The notes under the pieces were generated by a model that saw only the letters and a program-made list of their open reading frames with translations, was not told the origin of the DNA and made no database searches. A program made the translations under genes and the position numbers. From NCBI RefSeq assembly GCF_003602095.1, contig NZ_RAHH01000034.1, forward strand, positions 1 through 48,950: a DNA stretch of 48,950 nt, in the 5' to 3' direction. Each line of letters opens with the position of its first letter. Within the stretch, counting starts at the first letter, position 1. Of this stretch, positions 1-8,284 are shown piece after piece. Origin of the DNA: Rahnella woolbedingensis (GTDB taxonomy: Bacteria; Pseudomonadota; Gammaproteobacteria; Enterobacterales; Enterobacteriaceae).

Positions 1-27
1 ATGCCAGAAAGTGTACGGATTGCCTGA
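1..27 (+). CDS. IS903-group transposase, last 8 residues (partial)
   Basis: The window opens inside a reading frame that ends in MPESVRIA and a TGA at 25-27. This matches, from memory, the C-terminus of IS903-type (IS5 family) DDE transposases, and the DNA that follows matches the right end of that element. Only the tail is present; the rest lies left of the window, so it cannot be told whether the transposase is intact. Confidence 0.6.
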   Translation: MPESVRIA

Positions 28-81
28 GGGAGTCAGCGACGAGGGGAGCTTTTATCTAAATCCGATTTATTCAACAACGCC
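1..81 (+). mobile_element. Right end of an IS903-group (IS5 family) insertion sequence
   Basis: Bases 64-81 read GATTTATTCAACAACGCC, differing at one base from the 18-bp IS903 terminal repeat as I recall it (GATTTATTCAACAAAGCC). The spacing from transposase stop to the end, and the run between them, also resemble IS903. The element ends at 81. The left end is outside the window. Confidence 0.65.
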
Positions 82-108
82 CTTTTAAAGCGCTTTTTTG
101 AATAAATC
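82..108. repeat. 9-bp palindrome and a second, opposing IS903-like terminal repeat
   Basis: Directly after the IS end lies CTTTTAAAG (82-90), a 9-bp near-palindrome with the length of an IS903 target duplication. Bases 91-108 then read CGCTTTTTTGAATAAATC, 16 of 18 matching the IS903 repeat in the opposite orientation. No IS903-like sequence follows it, so it may be a relic end or a target that happened to resemble the terminal repeat. Confidence 0.45.
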
Positions 109-248
109 AGGGCAACGAAGCGGAAGCTTCATTAACATAAAAATGGAATCAATGAAACGCTGAGTGGCACGTTGCGTGAGACGAAAGACACGTTTAAGCA
201 TCAGTACGGTGGAAGTAGCCAGGGGTCAGTGCGCGGGCAAATTCTTAA

Positions 249-283
249 CCGGATCGGAATTTTCCCGATCCGGCTGGTTTTTT
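249..283 (+). terminator. Intrinsic terminator upstream of the aldA 3' end
   Basis: A 9-bp perfect stem, CCGGATCGG (249-257) with CCGATCCGG (265-273), is followed by CTGG and six T residues (278-283). It would stop rightward transcription before it meets aldA. Apart from this hairpin and the IS remnant, I see no gene in 109-308. Confidence 0.7.
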
Positions 284-308
284 ATCATTAACTCACATCA
301 CACAACGC

Positions 309-1748
309 TTAGTGGAACTGAAGGTAGGCCACGTGCGTTTGCAGATATTCCTGCAAGCCGTGTTTGCCGTCCGCACCGCCGACACCCGATTTGCGCCAGC
401 CTGCATGGAAGCCCTGCATCGCTTCAAAGTTTTCGCGGTTGATGTAAGTCTCGCCAAATTTCAGCTGTTTCAGCGCTTGCATTGCGGTGTTGATATTGCT
501 GGTGTAAATCGACGACGTCAGGCCATATTCACTGTCATTGGCCATCGCAATCGCCTCATCCAGCGTTTTGAATGTCGCAACCGGCAGCACCGGACCAAAG
601 ACTTCTTCGTGCATGATCGGCATATCCTGTGTCACATCGACCAGCACCGTTGGCTGATAGAAGAAACCTTTGTCGCCGTGACGCTTGCCGCCCAGCAGCA
701 CTTTCGCGCCCTGCGACACGGCTTTTGCCACTTTCTCTTCCACGCGCTGCAACGCCGCACCGCTGATCAGCGGCCCCATATCCAGCTCTTTTTGTTCAGC
801 CGTATTACCGAACGTGACTTTCTTCATTGCTTCGCCGATGCGCGAAATGAATTCGTCGTACACGCCTTCCTGCACGTACACACGTTCGGCGCAGTTACAG
901 ACTTGCCCGGTATTAATGACGCGTGAGCTGACAATCGCTTTGACTGCCAGATCCAAATCCGCGTCATTCATCACGATGGCTGGCGCTTTACCGCCCAGTT
1001 CCAGCGAAACTTTGGTGACGTTTTGTGCTGCGGCGGTCATGGTGGCGATACCCGCCGCCACGCTGCCGGTCAGACTGACCATGCCGACTTTCGGGTTCGC
1101 CGCCAGTTCCTGACCAACGGTCGGACCGTAACCGGTCACAATATTCAGCACGCCTTTTGGCAGACCAATTTTGTGAATGATTTCTGCGAAAATCACCGCA
1201 TTGTTTGGCGTAATTTCGCTAGGTTTGATGACGATGGTGTTACCGGTGATCAGTGCCGGTGCGGCTTTACGGGCGATCAGGAAGAACGGGAAGTTCCACG
1301 GCAGAATACCGGTAGTCACACCTATGGCTTTGCGGAACACAAAGATGTTTTCGTTTGGCCGGTCGCTCTGAATGATTTCGCCTTCGTAACGGCGTGCCCA
1401 TTCAGCCATGTAATCGAGATAATCTGCGGTGAACAGCACTTCAGTCTGCGCCAGGCCGTAGGTTTTGCCGCCTTCGGCAATAATGGTTTCAGTCAGTTCG
1501 GCTTCGCGCTCGCGGATACCGGCCGCGATTTTATGCAGCCATACGCCGCGTTCCACCGCAGGTAATGCCTCCCAGCCTGGTTGCGCTGCTTCAGCTGCAT
1601 CTATGGCTCTTCTGGCATCTTCTGCCGAGCCTTCAGGGATCTGCGAAATCACCTGTTCTGTCGCCGGATTCACAACGTCAATCCACTTTCCGCCGGTGTT
1701 TTCAACGAATTCGCCGTTGATATACATACGTTTCTGAACTGTGCTCAT
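309..1748 (-). CDS. aldA: Lactaldehyde/aldehyde dehydrogenase AldA
   Basis: NAD-dependent cytoplasmic dehydrogenase that oxidises L-lactaldehyde, the product of rhamnose and fucose breakdown, to lactate. The 479-residue product is close to E. coli AldA throughout. It has the PWNFPFF substrate-pocket segment, the catalytic glutamate in LELGGKAP and the catalytic cysteine in NTGQVCNCAE, and ends in YLQTHVAYLQ like AldA. The start is taken at ATG 1746-1748, preceded by GGAG; an upstream TTG at 1761-1763 would add five unlikely residues. It follows rhaS on the same strand, and the rhamnose-type importer lies just beyond, which fits a role in rhamnose catabolism. Confidence 0.93.
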   Translation of the reverse strand: MSTVQKRMYINGEFVENTGGKWIDVVNPATEQVISQIPEGSAEDARRAIDAAEAAQPGWEALPAVERGVWLHKIAAGIREREAELTETIIAEGGKTYGLAQTEVLFTADYLDYMAEWARRYEGEIIQSDRPNENIFVFRKAIGVTTGILPWNFPFFLIARKAAPALITGNTIVIKPSEITPNNAVIFAEIIHKIGLPKGVLNIVTGYGPTVGQELAANPKVGMVSLTGSVAAGIATMTAAAQNVTKVSLELGGKAPAIVMNDADLDLAVKAIVSSRVINTGQVCNCAERVYVQEGVYDEFISRIGEAMKKVTFGNTAEQKELDMGPLISGAALQRVEEKVAKAVSQGAKVLLGGKRHGDKGFFYQPTVLVDVTQDMPIMHEEVFGPVLPVATFKTLDEAIAMANDSEYGLTSSIYTSNINTAMQALKQLKFGETYINRENFEAMQGFHAGWRKSGVGGADGKHGLQEYLQTHVAYLQFH

Positions 1749-1862
1749 GTAAAGAGTCTCCAAAGTACGGATAGAGGTGATGAACGAGTTGTTAATAAAA
1801 AAGTTCTTTTTTGTGAAGTTTTAACAGCCTGTTCTATCCGACTGGTTTTTACCTTTCCGTGA

Positions 1863-1889
1863 TTGCCATTTAATTTTCAAGAATGGCAA
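1863..1889. promoter_or_regulatory. Inverted repeat upstream of aldA
   Basis: TTGCCATT (1863-1870) and AATGGCAA (1882-1889) form an 8-bp inverted repeat with an 11-bp spacer in the rhaS-aldA gap. No T-run follows on the minus strand, so a regulator site is somewhat more likely than a terminator. No regulator can be assigned from sequence alone. Confidence 0.3.
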
Positions 1890-1939
1890 AAATGTCATGA
1901 TCGGACTGCCCGACATAACATTTCTGCAAATAAGGGAGT

Positions 1940-2758
1940 TCACTGTCTGATACTGCGCGGGGCGTAGCCGAATTCACGTTTGAACAATGTGGAGAAGTAA
2001 TTGCTGTCGCAAAAACCACAATTGTGGGCAATTTCAGTGATCGGACTGTCGCTGAACCGCAGCATATTGCGCGCGTTGAGCAGACGCAGGCGGTTGAGGT
2101 AATTGAGCGGCGTGCAGCCGGTTTGCTGTTTCATCTGACGGTGCAAGGTACGCAGCGACATTGAGAACTGCGCGGCCAGTTCCGGCCAGTCGATGTCCTC
2201 GTCGTAATGCTCGTTCATCCAGTCCAGCAGATTATTCAGCTCACCGCCCTGCCCGCGATACCCCACGTCGCGGCTGCCTTTGCGCAGCAACAATAAGAGT
2301 TGCATAAAGTACAGTTCCTGCTGTGCCTGATTTTCCGGTGATGGGCTGAACGGCTTGCGCGCCAGCAGGTCAATCAGGGTTTTGGCCTGAATTATCTGAT
2401 TCGGACTGATGCGCCAGTGCGCCGGATAAATCCCGCCCACCTCCTGCGGCAACAAATCGCTGACGCCATTGAGGAAACGAAAGGCGTTCGGGCTGCGATA
2501 CAGCACGTTGGTCAGATGTAAATTATCGGTATCTTCATAAAGATGATGGTCGTTGTGGCGGACAAAACAGACGCTGCCTGCACTGAGGATCAGCGGCTGA
2601 TCGTTAAAAACGTGCGTGCCTGTGCCCTGCTCGACCAGCACAATTTCATCGAAATCCTGATGATGATGCTCAGGAAATGTCTCCTGCGGATAACGGGGTT
2701 CAACAGCGACCGGGAAATCTTCTGAGGGGAAATACTCACTACTGCGCAACACGGTCAT
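1940..2758 (-). CDS. rhaS: L-rhamnose operon activator RhaS (AraC family)
   Basis: AraC/XylS-type activator that binds L-rhamnose and switches on rhamnose genes. The 272-residue product matches E. coli RhaS along its length. The N-terminal cupin region has the FPEHHHQDF and GTGTHVFN segments (roughly residues 29-55) and VCFVRHNDHHLYE. The C-terminal two-helix-turn-helix domain (about residues 175-270) includes LSMSLRTLHRQMKQQTG and ITEIAHNCGFCDSNYFS. The ATG at 2756-2758 has AAGGAG seven bases upstream. It is divergent from the ABC importer and upstream of aldA on the same strand. No rhaR is visible; it could be outside the window. Confidence 0.92.
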   Translation of the reverse strand: MTVLRSSEYFPSEDFPVAVEPRYPQETFPEHHHQDFDEIVLVEQGTGTHVFNDQPLILSAGSVCFVRHNDHHLYEDTDNLHLTNVLYRSPNAFRFLNGVSDLLPQEVGGIYPAHWRISPNQIIQAKTLIDLLARKPFSPSPENQAQQELYFMQLLLLLRKGSRDVGYRGQGGELNNLLDWMNEHYDEDIDWPELAAQFSMSLRTLHRQMKQQTGCTPLNYLNRLRLLNARNMLRFSDSPITEIAHNCGFCDSNYFSTLFKREFGYAPRSIRQ

Positions 2759-3170
2759 TTCCGGCTCCTTATTAACATTATCGTAATATCTTAGTCGTCG
2801 GCGGGGCGGCCATAAGGCTGAAACTGTGATCCGCCAGCCGCTTTTGATTAAAACTTTTCCTTCCTGACAAAATCCTGCGTTATCCGGCGTGTGGCGCCGC
2901 TTTATGCCTTATTTCAGTGCGGGTTTTCACGACCGGTAATGTGTGTTTTTCTGACCGTTTGGCGTGACCGATACAAGATTGTTATCAATTTGTGAGGTTG
3001 TTCGCTCAAACCTTTGTGTCTTTGCCATAGTTGACACTGAACTGGCACTCGCGGAAAGGTCAGTCTGTCTGCAAACTCCTAGAGTCGTGATCATGCGCCT
3101 GGCGCGTCGGCAACTTTTCGTCGTTAAACTTTTTTGCAGATTTATGCGAACCGCATGCGGAGTACAAACA
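2759..3170. promoter_or_regulatory. Divergent control region between rhaS and the rhamnose importer
   Basis: 412 bp without a credible gene separate the two divergent units, the expected place for RhaS and CRP sites. A weak CRP-like half (TGTGA at 2991-2995, followed six bases later by TCGCT) is visible, but the second half is poor. I could not define RhaS half-sites by eye. Confidence 0.4.
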
Positions 3171-4163
3171 ATGAAATTAAAACACGTACTGAGCCTTACC
3201 CTGATCGCGAGCAGCATCTTGCTGGCAGGCGCGGCATCGGCAGAAGTGAAAATTGCGCTGGTGGCAAAATCACTGGGCAATGGTTTTTTTGAAGCGGCAA
3301 ACGTCGGTGCGCAGCAGGCAGCGAAAGAACTCGGCGATGTGAAAGTGATTTATACCGGTCCGACCACCACCACCGCCGAAGCACAGATTGAAGTGCTGAA
3401 CGGGCTGATCGCACAGGGCGTCGATGCGATTGCCGTTTCCGCCAATGACCCGGATGCACTGGTGCCGGTATTGAAAAAAGCCATGCAGCGCGGCATTAAA
3501 GTGGTGTCGTGGGATTCCGGCGTTGCCAAAGAGGGTCGCCAGATCCACCTCAATCCTTCCAACAACGCGCTGATCGGCGAAACCAACGTCAAACTGGCCG
3601 CTGATGCGCTGAAAGCTCTGAACGTACAGAAAGGCGATGTGGCAATCCTGAGCGCCACGCCAACCTCCACCAACCAGAATCTTTGGATTGCTGAGATGAA
3701 AAAGGTGCTGCCGAAATATCCTTCGGTGAATCTGGTGACTGTCGCATATGGTGACGATTTGTCAGATAAAAGCTACCGTGAAACCATCGGCTTACTGAAA
3801 TCCTATCCTGACCTGAAAGTGATTATTTCCCCTTCTTCGGTCGGGATCGTGGCCGCCGCGCAGGCGGTGAAAGATCAGGGCAAAATCGGCAAGGTTTACG
3901 TGACCGGTCTGGGTCTGCCATCTGAAATGGCCGGTGCCGTGAAATCCGGTGCGACCAAAAGCTTCGCCATCTGGAACCCGATTGATCTGGGCTACGCCGC
4001 CACCTATCTGGCAGACGACCTGGTCAAAGGCACCGCCACCAAAACTGAAGCCAGCATGGGTCGTTTAGGCAAAGTGAAACTGGATGCAGACGGCAGCGGC
4101 GCAATGGCCGAACCGTTTATCTACGACGCCAGCAACATCGACAAATTCTCTAAAATCTTCTGA
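3171..4163 (+). CDS. Rhamnose ABC transporter periplasmic binding protein
   Basis: Periplasmic sugar-binding protein of the Peripla_BP_4 / RbsB fold, closest to the rhamnose-binding RhaS of Rhizobium (not the regulator of the same name). The N-terminus has a classic signal peptide (LTLIASSILLAGAASA, cleaved before EVKIALV), and the mature protein starts with the typical first beta strand and KSLGNGFF. The length of 330 residues is normal. The start is the ATG at 3171 with GGAG upstream; a longer frame opens upstream but lacks a signal peptide at its front. It is the first gene of a four-gene importer, divergent from rhaS, which supports rhamnose as substrate. Confidence 0.88.
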   Translation: MKLKHVLSLTLIASSILLAGAASAEVKIALVAKSLGNGFFEAANVGAQQAAKELGDVKVIYTGPTTTTAEAQIEVLNGLIAQGVDAIAVSANDPDALVPVLKKAMQRGIKVVSWDSGVAKEGRQIHLNPSNNALIGETNVKLAADALKALNVQKGDVAILSATPTSTNQNLWIAEMKKVLPKYPSVNLVTVAYGDDLSDKSYRETIGLLKSYPDLKVIISPSSVGIVAAAQAVKDQGKIGKVYVTGLGLPSEMAGAVKSGATKSFAIWNPIDLGYAATYLADDLVKGTATKTEASMGRLGKVKLDADGSGAMAEPFIYDASNIDKFSKIF

Positions 4164-4230
4164 TCCTGAATGCGGCTCATCGTGATGCGGTGAGCCGTTT
4201 TGTTGTGCTTTGCCAGACAGGGGAACTGAA

Positions 4231-5745
4231 ATGACAGACTCAACGACGCCACTTTTATCATTAAAAGGCATCAGCAAAGTCTTTCCGGGTGTCAGGGCGT
4301 TAAATAACGTTCACGTGGATTTGTATCCGGGAAAAGTAACCGCCCTGATTGGCGAAAACGGCGCGGGGAAATCGACACTGGTCAAAGTCATGACCGGTAT
4401 TTATCAGCCGGAAGAAGGCGAACTGCGTTATAAAGCCATTCCGATCAAACTGCCGAATCCGGAATCCGCGCACAAAGTCGGTATTACCGCCATTCATCAG
4501 GAAACCGTGCTGTTCGACGAGCTTTCCGTCACCGAGAACATTTTCGTCGGCCACTATGTTTACCGCGGGCTGTTTAAACGCCTGAACTGGCCGGTCATGC
4601 ATCAGCAGGCGCGCGATATTCTGACGCGCCTTGAAGTCAATATTGATCCGCATGCCACCCTGAAAGACCTGAGTATTGCCCAGCGTCATATGGTGGCAAT
4701 TGCCCGTGCGTTGTCGTTTGATGCGCAGGTCGTTATTCTCGATGAACCGACCGCCGCCCTTTCGCAGCATGAAATCGTTGAGTTCTATCAGATTGTTGAA
4801 CGCCTGAAACGTGAAGGCAAAGCCATCCTGTTTATCTCGCATAAGTTCGACGAAATCTTCTCCATTTCTGATTACTACACGGTTTTGCGCGATGGCAGTT
4901 ATGTCGGTTCCGGCAAAATCAGCGACATCAGCGAGCAGCAGATGGTGACCATGATGGTCGGCCGCGAAGTCAGTCAGGCTTACCCGAAAGTGAACTGCGA
5001 GCCAGGCGAAACGGTGCTTGAGGTGCAAAACTTCAGCCATCCGACCGAATTTGCGGGCATTAATTTTTCACTACGCAAAGGAGAGATTCTGGGCTTTTAC
5101 GGGCTGGTTGGCGCGGGAAGAACCGAACTGATGCAGGCGCTGTTTGGCGTCACGCAGCCTGGCGGCGGAAAGATCCTTATCCACGGTAAAGAGCAGCATT
5201 TCTCCCGCCCTTCTCAGGCCATCCGCGCGGGGATTGTGTATGTGCCGGAAGAGCGCCAGAAACAAGGGACGATTATTGATTTGCCTATCAGCCAGAACAT
5301 CAGCCTGCCGCAACTCAGCCAATTGAATCCGCGCGGTGTGCTCAATGACAAAAAAGAGTGGGCGCTGGCCGACGATTACGCCAAACGGTTGCAGGTGAAA
5401 GCATCGAGCTGGAAACAAGCAGTCGGTACGCTTTCAGGCGGCAATCAGCAAAAAGTGGTGATTGCCAAATGGCTGGCGACCAGACCGGACATCATCATTC
5501 TCGATGAGCCGACCAAAGGCATTGATATCGGTTCGAAAGCGGCGGTGCATCAGTTTATGTCTGAGCTGGTCGGGCGCGGGCTGGCGGTGATTATGGTGTC
5601 TTCCGAATTACCGGAAGTGATGGGTATGAGCGACCGCATCATCGTGATGCATGAAGGGCTGATGGTGGCGGAATTTAAGGCCGGTGAAGCCAGCGCAGAA
5701 ATGATTGTCAGTGCCGCCAGCGGCGCAGGCAAGGAGGCAGCATGA
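4231..5745 (+). CDS. Rhamnose ABC transporter ATP-binding protein (duplicated ATPase)
   Basis: Cytoplasmic energising subunit of a ribose/rhamnose-type (CUT2) importer; Rhizobium calls the equivalent RhaT. It carries two ABC domains. The first has Walker A GENGAGKST, the signature region LSIAQRHMVAIAR and Walker B VVILDEPTA. The second has a degenerate Walker A (GLVGAGRTEL), signature LSGGNQQKVVIAKW and Walker B IIILDEPTKGID, as usual for CUT2 ATPases. The ATG at 4231 has AGGGGA upstream; the longer TTG-initiated frame at 4210 would run through that ribosome site. It overlaps the next gene by four bases (ATGA), so translation is probably coupled. Confidence 0.88.
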   Translation: MTDSTTPLLSLKGISKVFPGVRALNNVHVDLYPGKVTALIGENGAGKSTLVKVMTGIYQPEEGELRYKAIPIKLPNPESAHKVGITAIHQETVLFDELSVTENIFVGHYVYRGLFKRLNWPVMHQQARDILTRLEVNIDPHATLKDLSIAQRHMVAIARALSFDAQVVILDEPTAALSQHEIVEFYQIVERLKREGKAILFISHKFDEIFSISDYYTVLRDGSYVGSGKISDISEQQMVTMMVGREVSQAYPKVNCEPGETVLEVQNFSHPTEFAGINFSLRKGEILGFYGLVGAGRTELMQALFGVTQPGGGKILIHGKEQHFSRPSQAIRAGIVYVPEERQKQGTIIDLPISQNISLPQLSQLNPRGVLNDKKEWALADDYAKRLQVKASSWKQAVGTLSGGNQQKVVIAKWLATRPDIIILDEPTKGIDIGSKAAVHQFMSELVGRGLAVIMVSSELPEVMGMSDRIIVMHEGLMVAEFKAGEASAEMIVSAASGAGKEAA

Positions 5746-6755
5746 TCAAAAACCTGCTGAAAAATCGCGAGCTGTTGCTGGCTGTGGTGATAGTGCTGAT
5801 GGTACTTGGCGTTGGTGCGCGCTCACCGGAATTTGTGGGTGCCGGAAACCTGCTGGAAATGTTTAATGACACGTCGATTCTGATCATCCTGGCACTCGGG
5901 CAGATGATGGTGTTGCTGACCAAAGGAATCGATTTATCAATGGCCGCCAATCTGGCGCTGACCGGCATGATTGTCGCGCTGATTAACTTCCATCACCCGG
6001 ACATTCCGGTGTGGTCGCTGGTGTTACTGGCGACGATTCTCGGGCTGGTGTTGGGCGCGATTAATGGCCTGCTGGTGTGGAAAGTCGGTATTCCGCCGAT
6101 TGTGGTCACGCTTGGCACAATGAGCATTTATCGCGGCATTATTTTTCTGCTTTCCAACGGTGGCTGGATCAACGCCCATCAGATGAGTCCGCAATTTCTC
6201 AGTCTGCCGCGTGCGACCTTTATCGGTCTGCCACTGCTTGGCTGGTGCGCAATTGCCGCACTGATTCTGGTGGCCTATTTTCTGCGTTACAGCCGTACCG
6301 GACGCGCTTTATATACCGCGGGCGGCAACGCCACGGCAGCGTATTACACCGGCATCAACGCGGGCAAAATGCAATTCGTCAGCTTTTGCCTTTCCGGTGC
6401 GCTGGCCGGATTCTGCGGCTATCTGTGGATTTCACGTTTTGCTGTCGCCTACGTGGATGTTGCCAACGGCTTTGAATTGCAGATTGTCGCGGCGTGCGTT
6501 ATCGGCGGGATCAGCACCATGGGTGGCATCGGCTCAGTGGTCGGTTGCCTGCTCGGCGCGCTGTTCCTGGGCGTCATTAACAATGCCCTGCCGGTGATTG
6601 AAGTGTCACCGTTCTGGCAGATGGCGATTTCCGGGGGCGTGATTGTGATTGCAGTGATCCTCAACGAACGCGCCAACAAACGTAAAGGACGGCTGATTTT
6701 GCGTCACTCCCTCGCCGTCCAGCCTGTGCGTCCTGAAACCGGAGCAAGCTCATGA
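5742..6755 (+). CDS. Rhamnose ABC transporter permease (first)
   Basis: Inner-membrane channel subunit of the BPD_transp_2 family (RbsC/RhaP type), 337 residues with about 8-10 hydrophobic segments. The family motif GIDLSMAANLALTGMI lies near residue 65, and the EAA-like cytoplasmic region TGRALYTAGGNATAAYYTGI near residue 185. It starts four bases inside the ATPase gene with AAGGAGG before the ATG. It ends four bases inside the second permease gene, so the two form a translationally coupled pair that should make a heterodimeric channel. Confidence 0.87.
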   Translation: MIKNLLKNRELLLAVVIVLMVLGVGARSPEFVGAGNLLEMFNDTSILIILALGQMMVLLTKGIDLSMAANLALTGMIVALINFHHPDIPVWSLVLLATILGLVLGAINGLLVWKVGIPPIVVTLGTMSIYRGIIFLLSNGGWINAHQMSPQFLSLPRATFIGLPLLGWCAIAALILVAYFLRYSRTGRALYTAGGNATAAYYTGINAGKMQFVSFCLSGALAGFCGYLWISRFAVAYVDVANGFELQIVAACVIGGISTMGGIGSVVGCLLGALFLGVINNALPVIEVSPFWQMAISGGVIVIAVILNERANKRKGRLILRHSLAVQPVRPETGASS

Positions 6756-7774
6756 GTAAGACCTTAACTTCGCGCAACACGCCGCATTCCGCCGCCGGAG
6801 AAAAATCCACCATGGCCGTCACGCCGTTTTTCCGTCGGCTGATGTGCTGGGAAGGATTCTTGCTGCTGGTGACGCTGCTGGTGTTTGTGGTGAATGCGTT
6901 CGCCTCGCCGTATTTTCTTAATATATGGAATCTGTCGGACGCAACGTTTAACTTCACCGAAAAAGCCATCATTGTGCTGCCGATGGCGATGCTGATTATC
7001 GCCCGCGAAATCGATTTATCGGTCGCCTCCACTATGGCGCTGAGTTCCACCATTATGGGATTCTGCGCACAGGCCGGTTTGCCGACGCCCGCGCTGGTCG
7101 GTGTCGGGCTGAGCGTAGGCTTGCTGTGCGGGCTGATTAACGGGTTGCTGGTCACACGGCTGAATCTTTCATCTATCGTGATCACCATCGGCACCATGAG
7201 TCTTTTCCGCGGCATTACCTATGTACTGCTCGGTGATCAGTCGCTGAATAAATATCCCGCCAGTTTTGCGTGGTTTGGTCAGGGTTATGTCTGGGGGCCG
7301 CTGTCGTTTGAATTCGCGCTGTTCCTTGTGCTCGGTGCAGTGTTTTATTTCCTGCTGCACAAAACCAATTTTGGCCGCCGCACTTACGCCATCGGCAACA
7401 ATCCGGTCGCCGCGTGGTATTCCGGGATTAACGTGAAACGCCATAACCTGACGCTGTTTGTGCTGGTCGGTGTGATGTCCGGGCTGGCGGCAGTGCTGCT
7501 GACGTCACGGCTTGGCAGCACGCGTCCGACGCTCGCACTCGGCTGGGAACTGAGCGTGATCACCATGGCGGTGCTTGGCGGTGTCAGCGTGCTCGGCGGT
7601 TCCGGCAGCATGACCGGCGTGATTATCGCCGCGTTCCTGATGGGATTGCTGACCTTCGGCCTCAGCCTGCTGAATGTGCCGGGGATTGTGATGTCGGTGA
7701 TTGTCGGTGCGATGTTGATCGTGGTGATTTCGCTGCCGGTGCTCTACCGCAAAGTGATGGCGCGGAGAATATAA
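6752..7774 (+). CDS. Rhamnose ABC transporter permease (second)
   Basis: Second BPD_transp_2 permease (RhaQ type), 340 residues. It has the matching family motifs EIDLSVASTMALSSTIMGF near residue 88 and FGRRTYAIGNNPVAAWYSGI near residue 207, and a hydrophobic C-terminal half. The N-terminus before the first membrane segment is about 30 residues longer than in its partner and polar. It is the last gene of the importer operon; a hairpin follows six bases after the stop. Confidence 0.87.
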   Translation: MSKTLTSRNTPHSAAGEKSTMAVTPFFRRLMCWEGFLLLVTLLVFVVNAFASPYFLNIWNLSDATFNFTEKAIIVLPMAMLIIAREIDLSVASTMALSSTIMGFCAQAGLPTPALVGVGLSVGLLCGLINGLLVTRLNLSSIVITIGTMSLFRGITYVLLGDQSLNKYPASFAWFGQGYVWGPLSFEFALFLVLGAVFYFLLHKTNFGRRTYAIGNNPVAAWYSGINVKRHNLTLFVLVGVMSGLAAVLLTSRLGSTRPTLALGWELSVITMAVLGGVSVLGGSGSMTGVIIAAFLMGLLTFGLSLLNVPGIVMSVIVGAMLIVVISLPVLYRKVMARRI

Positions 7775-7779
7775 TTACG

Positions 7780-7804
7780 GACTCCCGCCTGCCGGCGGGG
7801 AGTC
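7780..7804. terminator. Hairpin after the rhamnose importer operon
   Basis: GACTCCCGCC (7780-7789) can pair with GGCGGGGAGTC (7794-7804), leaving one bulged G. No T-run follows on either strand, so it may be a transcript-end or pausing structure. The stop codon of the convergent Fic gene starts at its right edge. Confidence 0.45.
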
Positions 7805-8109
7805 TAGTTCGAGAGTTGAGTTTCAATCCCTTCGCGTAATGCCTCGACCAGTTTCTCCAGCATAAATGCGACAAATGCCGTGCAGTCACTGGCGCGGCCG
7901 CATTCACCCAACACGCGGTAATAATTCTGTTGCTGATTATGGATCAGCGTTTCTACCGGCAGCCAGGCGAGTTCAGGTCGCCACTGACTCAGGATGAGCG
8001 TCTGCCATAAACACCCCATTCTTCCGTTGCCATCAGCAAACGGGTGGATGAATTCAAATTCGTAATGGAAAATGCAACTGGCAATCAACGATGGCTGATA
8101 ATCTGCCAT
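7804..8109 (-). pseudogene. Truncated Fic-domain protein with altered catalytic motif
   Basis: 101 residues beginning MADYQPSLIA, with AAGGAG upstream of the ATG at 8107-8109. It contains the Fic signature HPFADGNGRMG, which in active AMP-transferases is followed by a second arginine (GRxxR). Here that position is cysteine (GRMGCLW). The helices that normally precede the motif are absent: typical Fic proteins are 200 residues or more. Both facts suggest a decayed remnant, although the ribosome site and clean frame mean a short product could still be made. A 33-codon frame upstream (ending DEEKRRIFDDFVA, stop at about 8145) may be debris of the lost N-terminal part. Confidence 0.6.
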
Positions 8110-8284
8110 TCGGTACTCCTTATAGAAAATGAAACTTAATAGTATCACGCGACAAAATCATCAAAAATTCTTCTTTTCTCTTCGTCACTTAATCCGTTAT
8201 TCCTGCTCTTGATTAAAAGGTACTGTCTCCCGTAGTTTAAACCCATGGGTTTATTTCTAAATGTCTTTGAGCAGAGGAAAACAT

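Noticed and set aside
3031-3059. Sigma-70 promoter with TTGACA at 3031 for the rhamnose importer
   Set aside because: At 16-18 bp downstream there is no acceptable -10 element, so the match is probably chance or needs an activator.
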